Shown here: positions 55,187-64,000 of the stretch, piece after piece
How the letters are laid out: each line of letters begins with the position of its first letter
Position numbering within the stretch: position 1 is the stretch's first letter
From: Favolaschia claudopus
Lineage: Eukaryota > Basidiomycota > Agaricomycetes > Agaricales > Mycenaceae
Length of the DNA: 64,000 nt
Assembly (NCBI GenBank): GCA_037176885.1
Contig: JAWWNJ010000123.1
Span: 620,001-684,000, forward strand
Direction: 5' to 3'
Notes under the pieces: model-generated
The model's database searches: none
The model's input: the letters and a program-made list of their open reading frames with translations, nothing else
Told to the model about the DNA's origin: nothing
Translations under genes and position numbers: made by a program

Positions 55187-55774
55187 TGTTAAAATATTTA
55201 GGTGTGCGCGCTCTCCTGTGCACCCGGGTATTTCTGGTTGCCGGACATCTATGGTGCGCGTATTTAGTCACCGCCTCCTTTGCACTACTGCCAAATCGGC
55301 CGGAGGCCGAAATTTTTTCAAAACACCCTATTGATTGAAGGCCGGATTTCAACCGATTTGGGCACTTTTTGAGTGCTCAGTGGACTTTTGGCGCATATAC
55401 TGGTGCGATTTGGGTTTATTGAGCAATGGCATGAGTGGTTTTTGTTATCCCTTGTATTGAGGGTTCTGGAGGCCAGCAAGATCGGAATTGGTGTATACAT
55501 ACTGCCAAATTGGGTGGGGTGAAAATTTATAGCTCCTTCAATTATTTAAATTTTGGAAATCCCTCTTGGGAAGTTGTTCCTCTGTTAAAAAGGAGCCGCT
55601 TTGCAAGAAGAATAACAATTAAGGCAAAAGCTGGGGTCACAGTGAGCGTTGTCACGGAGAGGCGGTGACTAAGTGACGCGCACCATACCTTATGTCCTCT
55701 CGGTCACATCCATGAACAGTAGGGTAATGATCCAATCATTCGGTTGTCTCTTTTTCTTGCGCCCACCTTTAAGA
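55187..55774 (+). repeat. copia-type 3' LTR interrupted by a TA-type element
   Basis: 55187-55251 plus 55686-55774 align to the 150-bp solo LTR at 51506-51655. A GAGGGGG polypurine tract precedes it. Confidence 0.8.
55252..55685. mobile_element. 434-bp TA-inserting element in the copia LTR
   Basis: Ends TGGTGCGCGTATTTAGTCAC... and ...GCGGTGACTAAGTGACGCGC...ACCA, ~26-bp TIRs with minor differences. TA at 55250-55251 and 55686-55687; the solo LTR supplies the empty site. No ORF. Confidence 0.9.
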
Positions 55775-55990
55775 AACCTAACCCAAATCCAACAATAAAA
55801 CAATCACCGACCAGCAGCAATCAAATCCCTATTCAAGTCCAACAAATAATTCCAATAGCCAAGTCCAACCTTTTAGATAACCTCCGTAAGTGCGCTAGTT
55901 CGTGGGGTTCGTGCCGAAGTATACGACAATTGCGAATTCAGAAATGTGATAATGATAGTGTGGGACTGTGTGGCGTGTTCGTATAGATTG

Positions 55991-56190
55991 CACTGTGCAG
56001 AGGGAAGGTTTTGAAATTCATGATGTTGTTCAGGACCTTGTGTTAGGTATTTCGTCGTCATTTGTGTTGAATTTCATGATCTTTTGTCGGATTTCATGAC
56101 GAAACGTTACGATCCGGGGTCCTGAAATTCCTAACGACTGTGGGCCCGTTCCTAACGTTTTTTCATGACATTTTGTCATGATCTTCGCAA
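55991..56190. repeat. terminus of a second CACTA-like element
   Basis: Starts CACTGTGCAGAGGGAAGG and continues with the TTGAAATTCATGATGTTGTT of the element at 47073-48007. The opposite end was not found. Confidence 0.6.
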
Positions 56191-57261
56191 TGATTCGTCC
56201 GGAAGTACCACCAAGCTAGCCAGCTATTCCTACACCTTACTCCTTATCAAACTCCATGGAAGAGGTGTAAAACAGGATATATTTCAAGTACTGGACAATA
56301 CAGTTGCAGTACTACTAGTATAATAATACTCTGACCTTCAAAATCTCGTCACCATCGCGATCAGCCGTACTTGATCAGCTTGCGTGGCTCGGAAACACAC
56401 TATGGAGAATGAAAAAGAGGTAGAGAAGGGAAGCAACTCACCGGGTTAGACAGATCACTTACGCCTGCCCGTGTGTCTCACAACATGGCCAGAACCCTTT
56501 GTCTTCGCAGTAAAAAATCTTTCTATCACCTCCAAAAGTCTTGAAGTTACCACAGAACCAGAATAATCCCCGTTGATGCGAAATTGACTGTGTATTTCAA
56601 CTAAATCCAACCTTCCGCGGACCGCGCACCCCATGAGCAGAAATCCCAGAATCCCGCATGATAGTACTGAAGAAAAACTACCACAATCATCGAAGCGGCG
56701 CTAAAATTAGGGAATTTCTGACATTGTAATCAATTGAAGCATGTTTTGCACTAATAGTAACACAAACACTGATATGGCGGTCGCCCTGGACTCCGTTGCA
56801 AGAGTCGATGGAACTAAATAACAAAATCTAACTCTATGTCAACTACTCTATGTGATATTTGTCCCAAAGTGACCTTGCGAGCCTCGCTAGTAACTGATTT
56901 TACTCATGTTCCGTAGAAATCCTTCACACCTTTCAAATCTTCGTCAATCCTCCGGTTACCCTGAGCAAAACTGTTGATAATTAGCATCTTAACAAAAGTA
57001 CTATGCCGGATTTTTCGTTTCAAGGCAGTGTCCTGAGAAAGACCCGTAAGTTTCGTTCAAATGGCATTAATATTCCGTATTTTGAATAAATCGAAATTCT
57101 GGCATGATATTTTTATTTTCCTGCCTAGTTACTACAATTTTTGCCAGGTAGTCGAAGGGATAGCATGAGGTTGGAAGCCGCTGAAGCTTTTGCGAAGTTG
57201 GAACCAAGCTCCCCTGCCAACCAAACAGAGACAAAGCTGCCGTTTCCGGCAAGGCAAATGC
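56191..57261. other. gene-free stretch
   Basis: No supported gene or repeat; it ends with the CCGTCATC duplication at 57262-57269. Confidence 0.3.
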
Positions 57262-57269
57262 CCGTCATC

Positions 57270-58054
57270 TAGTGCTGCCGCGAGGTGGAGGGAGGCCCTC
57301 GGAGGTGAGGTGACCTTGGCCTTAAACTGTTGCCATTTATGGTAGTCGAGGACCTTAGTGTTGCCGGAAGCTGGAGCTAGCTCCGAGCTGAGTTCAACTC
57401 CAACTCGACCCCTTCCCAAAAGCGGCACCTCGAGGTGATGCCAGCTCGCCTCGACTCCACCCTCGTCACCCAAAGCGGACGACGTGACATTTCGGGTGGT
57501 GCAACTGAGTGACATCACACTCCTTCCCCAGTTTCTGTATTGGCCGTTTCTTGGCCGTTTTCGACGTATAAAAAGCAGTTTGAGCTTGAAGAGAGCTCAG
57601 GAAAACCTTCCACATAAAAATTTGGTCCATTCTCCCCTAAAATTTTGCCCTTCGGGTGGAAAGATGAACCCTGGGACACTAGATTCCCATATCCGGTATC
57701 AGCTCTGAGCCAGCTCCGGTCAACTCGAGCTGACAGCGAGCTGATGGGCAATCAACTCGAGTTCAGCTCCAACTCAGCTCCCGGCAATTGCAACACTAGT
57801 CGAGGTGATGGCGCCTTGAGACTGTTTTCGGAAATAATATTTAAAAACAGTTGTTAACACCAGATAAACATGATAGGTGCTCATGAGTGGGCCACTGTAG
57901 GCTAGCTGAACTTTTTTCGCGGCCCAGGGAATGAAAATGAAGTGAAGAGAGTGAATTTCGAGGTGGACCGCTGAGGTGACGTCATCTCAAGGTGGGTTCA
58001 AGGTTGATGGGCCATCACCTCAAGGTACCTCGACCTCGCCTCGCGGCAGCACTA
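57270..58054. mobile_element. 785-bp hAT-like element, TSD CCGTCATC
   Basis: Ends TAGTGCTGCCGCGAGG... and ...CCTCGCGGCAGCACTA; CCGTCATC flanks both sides (57262-57269 and 58055-58062). A second hAT-like element is nested at 57356-57798. No transposase. Confidence 0.85.
57356..57798. mobile_element. nested hAT-like element, TAGTGTTGC ends
   Basis: Ends TAGTGTTGCCGGAAGCTGGA... and ...CCCGGCAATTGCAACACTA; same family as 27316-27476. GTCGAGG occurs on both flanks but three bases away on the left, so the duplication is imperfect. Confidence 0.65.
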
Positions 58055-58676
58055 CCGTCATCACCAAGTCATCACTTACAGCTGTGCTTACAAAGTATCC
58101 AGTCATTTTGTAAGCATCAGCCCTATATACCGATGAATGGGGAAGCTAAGACTTCCGAAGCTTGCATACATAATATTCTCTGTATCGGAAGCTGGAAGCA
58201 GCTACGTAAGGGAGATATTATCATGGGTTTATCATGGGTGCCAGTTGTGGTAGCTGTGTCGTGGGGCACAGGTACAAAAATAATCCTTACCTCCACCAGC
58301 TCATCCCTAGTCATACAGGCAACAAATATTCTTCTTCGCAATGAGCTCTTGCCAAAGGTTTAGCTGCAATAATAATATTGGGCTCTACAGGGTCCATCAG
58401 CTGACTCCGAGAGACTAGGGACAATATTATTATTCACTTGGATACCATCTGTCAAGGCAAGATATTTTCTTGTGTTGCTGAACAGCTCAAACCAGTCATG
58501 CAGGTGAACAAGTATTATTGCTTTCAACCTCACTGATCAGCTGAGTGCTAACAACCTAGGTGAATTAATATTCTACTAGCTACAATGGGTTGTGAGCTGT
58601 TAGCTACTCAGCTGGCCAAGAAATATTATTGTATTGCATCAAGTCGATCAGCTAGATGCTGAGGTTCCAAGGAATT

Positions 58677-58790
58677 AATAGAGAGTTTGTGCGAGCGACC
58701 CAGGTCGCTTTTCGATCGCTCAGATCTCCGCAACGACAGATACCAGGTGGGAGCTCTAAGCGACCTAGAAGAGTATTGCCATGGGTAGTC
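58677..58790 (+). repeat. one arm of the TAGGGAGTTTGTGC foldback
   Basis: ~85% identical to 35208-35310; truncated. Confidence 0.65.
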
Positions 58791-59443
58791 AGCTGTCACC
58801 TGATCAGCTTGGAGAGAAATAGTTTTTTGTCTGAAAGGTGAGCAGTATGGCGGTCACTTTGCACTTTTAAAAAAACAGGGGTATAATCTGGGAATTTGCA
58901 TATAAAGTAGGGGAAGTGTGTAAAAAAGTAGACTGCCCTATAAATCTTTCAGCTTGGAGCGTGAATAATTCCGAAGGCAGATTATGTGTTCACTTGAGTG
59001 TGACTTCAAAACAGCACTGGTAAATTGAAGTTGGTGAGGGGTAAAAAAAGTTAGGTGAGAATTTTGGGTAGTATGACATTATTTATTGTTGAAAATTACG
59101 AGGTACATTTCTGTAGTCGGGGAACGAGGTTTGACAGCATTCGGTGGTTTGACTCCGAGGTTTTTCCGGTGTTCCGAGGTATTGTGTGATGATCGGAAAG
59201 TTCGGGATCGTATGCCTTGATTCTTACTCAGTGGACCATTCTGTCATAGAACCAAGGTTTTGTCGGCTCATAACTGTGGTCGTCGCTTGAAGTTCTACAG
59301 TTATACTCTGGCAGAATTTGGGCAGAATCTACATATTGATTACAAAACAACCATGGTCCCTCCAGCCGAAACCACCATCAAACCACATTCTAGCCGACTA
59401 CCAAGCGACTTTGACATGTGAACTCTGGTAAGTAATGCTCATG
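58791..59443. other. gene-free stretch
   Basis: Nothing supported. Confidence 0.3.
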
Positions 59444-59534
59444 TGCGATGGCTGTGGACGCCCATGTCCATATAAGGACATGGGACCTAACGGAACATTC
59501 CGATGCCCGTGGGTTCAATTCCCGGACGTCGCAA
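59444..59534 (+). tRNA. possible type II tRNA or tRNA pseudogene
   Basis: Seven-base acceptor TGCGATG pairs with CGTCGCA (one G-U). A-box-like GATGGCTGTGGAC and B-box-like GTGGGTTCAATTCCCGG are present, and CGGAACATTCCG could be the long variable arm of a Ser/Leu tRNA. The centre is a 9-bp hairpin (CCCATGTCC...GGACATGGG) with a 6-base loop, which does not fit a normal anticodon arm, so no anticodon is assigned. Confidence 0.35.
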
Positions 59535-59539
59535 CTTCT

Positions 59540-60905
59540 TTTTACCTTTTATACACTTTTTAACCTCGGGTGGATGGTGACTCCAAAACATTCACGGCCC
59601 ATTGTAGTAAGTTCTAACCCACAAATGTACTTTCTCTGCAAAATCTGAGGAGCATTGAGTGTTTGAGAACTGTAAAATGAGAAACATTCATGAATACATG
59701 GCTTCAGTTTGACTGACTGCAATGAGACATGTAAATACATGTAGTGAGTGCAGATAATGTGACCAAGTACTGATATTACTGCCTAGTCCAGTCAAAATCT
59801 TTGCACCTTTCCATGGGAGAGTTAGTTTGAGGCACAAGGCAAAATTGATGGGAAGCACATATTATTGGCAGTCTGTCTCCCTCCCATCCTGTATCAAAGA
59901 TATATTGCACTGCACCCAGCAAGGAGCTCTGTTCATTAAAGAACACAAAGGTTTTTCTGCCCCTACCTAGTAGGACTTCAGAATACAACCCAGTTCCCTT
60001 GAACTGGGATTTGCTGGTTATCCATCCACATTTTCTGGCAGAAATTGAATGAATAGAATCAGGTGGGTGCTTGTATGTTTATGCAGCACAAAACAGACAG
60101 ATTCTTACAGACGCAAGGAAACGAAAGCGAAATGAAACCGCGGGAAAGCCAATTGATGCCATCAATTTTGTGCTTATTGTGGCAAGCCGACGTCTCGGCG
60201 TAAAATCTTGAATTTCATTGGCCAGATCCCATGTCCATTTGGGGAATTCGCTCGAAAAGGGCATGGGTCTTGAAATCACTGATTTTCCTTAAACGGTCTT
60301 GGGATTCAAGTGCCAAAAACCTTCGCAGCGTCATGAATACCATTGTATTACAATCAGAAAGGGGTGCAGGGGAGAGACTAAATCAAGTTGAATCTCTCCC
60401 TCTTTTCTTTTCTTTTTCTCTCTTTTTTCAACTTGAATAACTTGATTTCTTCGGCCCGTCCACAGACATGGGACATGGGCCGTAAGTAATGGGGAAGCTT
60501 GCTTCCCGGAATGCAGATGCTTACAAATCTCCGTCCAAATGCGGACTTCGGGAACGGCCGGCAGTCAGTCATGCAACTGTCAATGTCACGTGACCTCGGA
60601 ACGCGCGTTGAACCTCTTTGCCGCTTCAACCTTGCTTCAACCTCATGGATATATGTCCTACCTATATACTCGCAGAGTCGCAGTTACCAAAAGTAACCGA
60701 ATTTTTTTCCCAGAAATCACGATGGTCAAACATTGGACGGCTCGGAGACTAAGGATGCCGGTATGGAATGTTGCCCGAGAGATTGGTCGGATCTATGCCG
60801 AATGCCTCGGAAGACGACGGGAGGCTGATTGTCGTATTCACGGCTGATATAGACCGATGATTACCCCGAAAATCTCGGCCGGGAGGTACTGCCGAGGGGC
60901 CAAAT
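59540..60905. other. gene-free stretch with repeat fragments
   Basis: 60490-60728 shares blocks with 29990-30090 and, inverted, with 32621-32680. 60391-60440 is a C/T-rich tract. No gene supported. Confidence 0.3.
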
Positions 60906-61100
60906 CATGCCGCAGTGGTATTCAAACGTATCCAAATATATTCGAGTATGCTATGGCCGTATCATATTCGTATCCATATTCTGGCATATTCATATTCAAC
61001 CGCATTCATATTCAGTGAAGGGTTCGTGCACCGTATCGTATTCATATTTATTTGAATATATTCAGAATATATTTTTTCGTATCGTATTTATGGCCAGCAC
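60906..61100. repeat. AT-rich array of TATTCATATTC words
   Basis: Many imperfect CATATTCATATTC units. The edges (CAGTGGTATTCAAACG and GGCCAGCACTAG) faintly resemble hAT-like ends, not established. Confidence 0.45.
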
Positions 61101-61720
61101 TAGACGAATCGAGCTCGACATCGAGTCCAGCAGCAAAAGGTTGCGCTGCTCGAGGAACTTCATGAACTTCCTTGGTACATTGTGCATTTAAGACTAAGTC
61201 ACAAGGAGTTTATTGGGGGATATAGCTACTCCAAATACAGTACTTGTTGAATCAGACGAGCTTAACTGATTCCAGTATATATCTTAAGATTCGGGCAACC
61301 TTATAGGATGTCCTCCAACGGTCCACAGACTGTCCCGGCCACGCTCCTGAGGACATTCTGGAATTGAGAGGTGTTGGAGCTCGCAAATCATGGTTCCGAG
61401 GACATCAGACCTCGGACATTATTTTGACATTTGAATAAAATGGTGGTGTACCCATTTGTCAAACTAATTAAATAGTTTTACAATTAAAGCCAAACAAAAC
61501 TTCAGCTATCAGATTGTACAGTAACTACCAAATCTTTCAATCCTTCCGATCGTGAGCACAATCCATTCAATCGTTCGATTACTTCATCAGATTGAGGATA
61601 TATTTTGCCAAAGTCACCATGATTACTAATTAGTACATCTGGTAGAATTGGCGGGCAAAGAGGCACGTGACAGGTCACCATCAGTAACCTGCGGTGACCC
61701 CCACGCAGTTAGTACATGTA
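61101..61720. other. gene-free stretch
   Basis: Nothing supported apart from a CCGAGG...CCTCGG inverted pair near 61400. Confidence 0.3.
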
Positions 61721-62698
61721 CAGCCGTTTTGGAAACAATATACGGGTTTTGATCAACTGGTGCTCACTCGTTTGTGCTTACCTTCGTTTTGCTTCCCATC
61801 ACCAGCTCCACTTCAGCCGAATTTGAGTTTTGCTTCCGCCACCCAAAGAACACCAGGAAAAAACAGGGGGTTAACAGTATTGAGGATTCAGACTCAGCTG
61901 CTACTTTCCAAGAGCTCGACACGGTCATGACTTGCGAGCAAGAGCCAAAACAAGGGACCAGCGGCACTTGATGTGGTACGGCAACGCCCCACAAAGTGGT
62001 GCTCCCGGCTTTGCCAATGACAGAATCGTCAACAAACGTAAGCACAAACGAACGAGCACCACTAGTACTCAAATATGATTTGTATGCCGGAGTTCCGGCC
62101 TACAGAAGGGGGAGCTTGCGCGAATCTGTATGCACATTGGAGTAAAGTAAGTTGAACAAGAAATTATAAACTACGTTCAAGTAGGTTTCAGAAAAAATAC
62201 ATATGTATCGAGTAAAGTCCATTCCTTGGCTGTCGAGACCGTCTTGAAGCTTGACGGCGGACGCGCACTATGTACTTAACTGAGCTGATGTCATTTATTT
62301 TCATCGCCTCATCACAGCAGCAAAAATAATGGCACCATTACATAACAACACCTCGTCGAGAACCTGCCCCTCTGTACCGTGTATGAAAAGAAGAACTGTA
62401 TTTTCACTTCTGTTAAGCAGCTTTGGGCAGGATCAATCACCCGTGCACCATCAGTTGAAATGGTGTGTCATCAGTTGCAATCAATCTGGATCAGTAGGGA
62501 TCAGACTGGATCACTCGGAAGAACATTGTATCACTCGGAGCATGCCAATCTTGACGTGCGCACGTCAAGGGCAGTGACGCCATCAAAACGCTCTCTAGCA
62601 CAGCTTATTGCTTTTCGGTGACGGCTCTGATAAAAGGGGGAGCAAGCTCCCCCAATCAAAACCCCTCAATCAAAACCCGTATATTGTTTCGAAAACGG
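61721..62698. mobile_element. CAGCCG-family MITE, copy 2, interrupted
   Basis: 61721-62063 aligns to the first ~345 bp of 52540-52917 (~92%). The right end reappears at 62663-62698 (CTCAATCAAAACCCG...). The intervening ~600 bp is an insertion. Confidence 0.8.
62064..62662. repeat. insertion inside the CAGCCG MITE; dispersed repeat copy 2
   Basis: Shares ordered blocks with 32880-33340. Its ends carry GGGGGAGCTTGC and GGGGGAGCAAGCTCCCCC. No clear target duplication or ORF. Confidence 0.55.
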
Positions 62699-62915
62699 GC
62701 AACCTCTGTTGACGTTTGCGTCATTGGCTCCACCGGTTACTAAACAGGTTGTCAGTCTGTACAGGTCTGGCAGACAACAGGAAAACCCCAGCACACAGGG
62801 GCACAAGCCGGCCCTCAGAGCAGCACATGAACCAGAGGCACTCAAGCACCTGCGCTATACAATTTTCCACGGTGGAGATGGGTGGAGCATTTTGACAGAA
62901 TCGTCAACAGCTATA

Positions 62916-63085
62916 CTGTACCAATCTGTATGACTGAAACGTAACGCGTAACGGCGGCCTTTTTTCGCTTACAAATCACCCATATAAGGCAGGTCACCTT
63001 CCATAAAAGGGTGATTTGTAAGCCGTTTCAAGTGTTTCAGCCTGTAACGGTCTATTTTGCGTTTCAGTCATACAGATTGGTACAG
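62916..63085. mobile_element. 170-bp MITE, CTGTACC family, copy 2
   Basis: TA on both sides (62914-62915, 63086-63087). One base difference from 39384-39553. Confidence 0.95.
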
Positions 63086-63167
63086 TAGACAAAAAAAAAC
63101 GAGAAGGAAGGGATGCCGAAACCCGTATTCTTTTTTCGAAACAGCTGTATCAAATACCGTTACATAC

Positions 63168-63386
63168 CATTAGCGAGTTTGCGATGCAGCCATTGGATGG
63201 CTAATGGCTACACAAAAGTCGAAATTCCGGCGCATTGACCAAGGCTAACCCCGGTCTCAGCATCCAAACTTCATTCCAGGTAGCTCTTGTGTAACTCGAC
63301 ATCATTGTTTGGGCCATCAAAGTTTCCTAATCGGGAAATCGTTAGCCATTCAATGGCTCCAATGGCTCATCGCAAACCCTCTATTG
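63168..63386 (-). mobile_element. MITE, GTTTGCGATG family, copy 2
   Basis: Inverse copy of 29343-29561. Inverted ends CATTAGCGAGTTTGCGATG and CATCGCAAACCCTCTATTG. No target duplication found. Confidence 0.65.
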
Positions 63387-63479
63387 TCAGGGACAGTTTA
63401 GCTTTCCAATCATCTTCAAGCCGAGCCAAAGTGTGGGCGATTACAGCCCTTAGTACCACAAGGGGTGAGATCTCGGGTA

Positions 63480-63545
63480 GGATGGGCCTGAGGCTCACGA
63501 GAGAGTAGATTTGTAAGCAATCCATTGATTTATTGGGCGTGAACT
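63480..63545 (+). repeat. fragment of the DIRS-like element 3' region
   Basis: Matches 44-112 (GGCCTGAG...CACGAGAGAG...TATTGGGC) at roughly 85%. The last ~450 bp of the window hold no other feature I can support. Confidence 0.65.
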
Positions 63546-64000
63546 CCACCTACCGCAATAGCTCCCCTTGATTCTCAGCTCAGCTCAGTTTGAATGAGCA
63601 AAGTAAGCTAAATGCACATCAATTCAAGTCTCGTCAAACCAGGTGTCGGTGTGCGGGAACTGTCCTCCAAGATGTAAGCCGGGTTTTGGGGGTAATACTG
63701 GGGCATAATTATTTTGGCAGTAATACTGGGCCATAATTCGAAGTGTCGTAGAAAAAACACGCACCCCTTCGCAAATTAGCACACAAGTTGGTTTTGTTGA
63801 TTTACACGCCTTGAGGCATCAGAATATGTGCATATTTAAGTCAATATTTTTCAAAATATTCACACCCCTTGCTTCATCACAAAAAAAGTGCACAGGTTGC
63901 TCCGCGCTTTTTTTTTTACTGTGCAGGTAAGGAAATGCGCCCAAAAAAATGCACAGGACAGAGCGCACCAATTTTACGCACCTTCCCGGCACCAACAAAA

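Noticed and set aside
58408..58420. GAGAGACTA as a right end of the TAGTCTC family
   Set aside because: No inward homology and no duplicated GGGACAATA nearby.
1..64000. CRISPR arrays, rRNA genes, bacterial operons, centromeric satellites
   Set aside because: No regularly spaced direct repeats with unique spacers, no rRNA-like sequence, no long satellite arrays seen.

Overview
The window looks like a transposon-rich island of a filamentous basidiomycete, most likely an agaricomycete. The evidence is short introns (44-56 bp) in every spliced gene, 30-nt poly(A) on a non-LTR element, a Ty3/gypsy chromovirus, a DIRS-type reverse transcriptase, pogo and PIF/Harbinger transposases, a Helitron-type PIF1 helicase and many TIR miniatures. 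I see no bacterial, rRNA or CRISPR content. Species cannot be named from sequence alone.

Layout. 1-2.75 kb: minus-strand DIRS-like RT/RNase H element between 43-bp direct repeats. 2.75-10.5 kb: non-coding relic sequence, a 253-bp palindrome, a CACTA-like miniature and a PIF/Harbinger fragment. 10.5-14.1 kb: decayed pogo-like transposase split by a 1428-bp LTR mini-retrotransposon that carries its own minus-strand ORF. 14.98-19.46 kb: a 4461-bp TIR element with exact 9-bp target duplications, carrying a Helitron-type helicase and an intact four-exon OB-fold-like gene. 19.46-20.38 kb: spliced gene with two GATA-like zinc fingers, minus strand. 20.54-24.65 kb: 5'-truncated LINE. 25.3-29.6 kb: foldbacks and a spliced C2H2 gene. 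29.6-35.8 kb: mostly gene-poor, with one hypothetical spliced gene, a 57-bp micro-element and a tandem array with repeated splice-donor-like sites. 35.83-50.79 kb: a ~15-kb chromovirus with perfect 5-bp target duplication, broken by at least five nested TIR insertions and carrying a large extra ORF downstream of pol. 51-64 kb: solo LTR, hAT-like elements, TA-type miniatures, a gag-only copia-like 3' end, and scattered relics.

The main pattern is a family with termini TAGTCTC...GAGACTA, 9-bp target duplications and a stem-loop just inside the ends. Four insertions occur here: 4461, 759, 572 and 57 bp. The largest carries a helicase and an OB-fold-like gene but no recognisable DDE transposase. 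Several insertions can be validated because removing the element plus one target copy restores a neighbouring open frame. Likely host genes are the OB-fold-like gene (now inside the element), the double GATA-like gene, the C2H2 gene and two weaker spliced candidates; the rest is mobile DNA in various states of decay.
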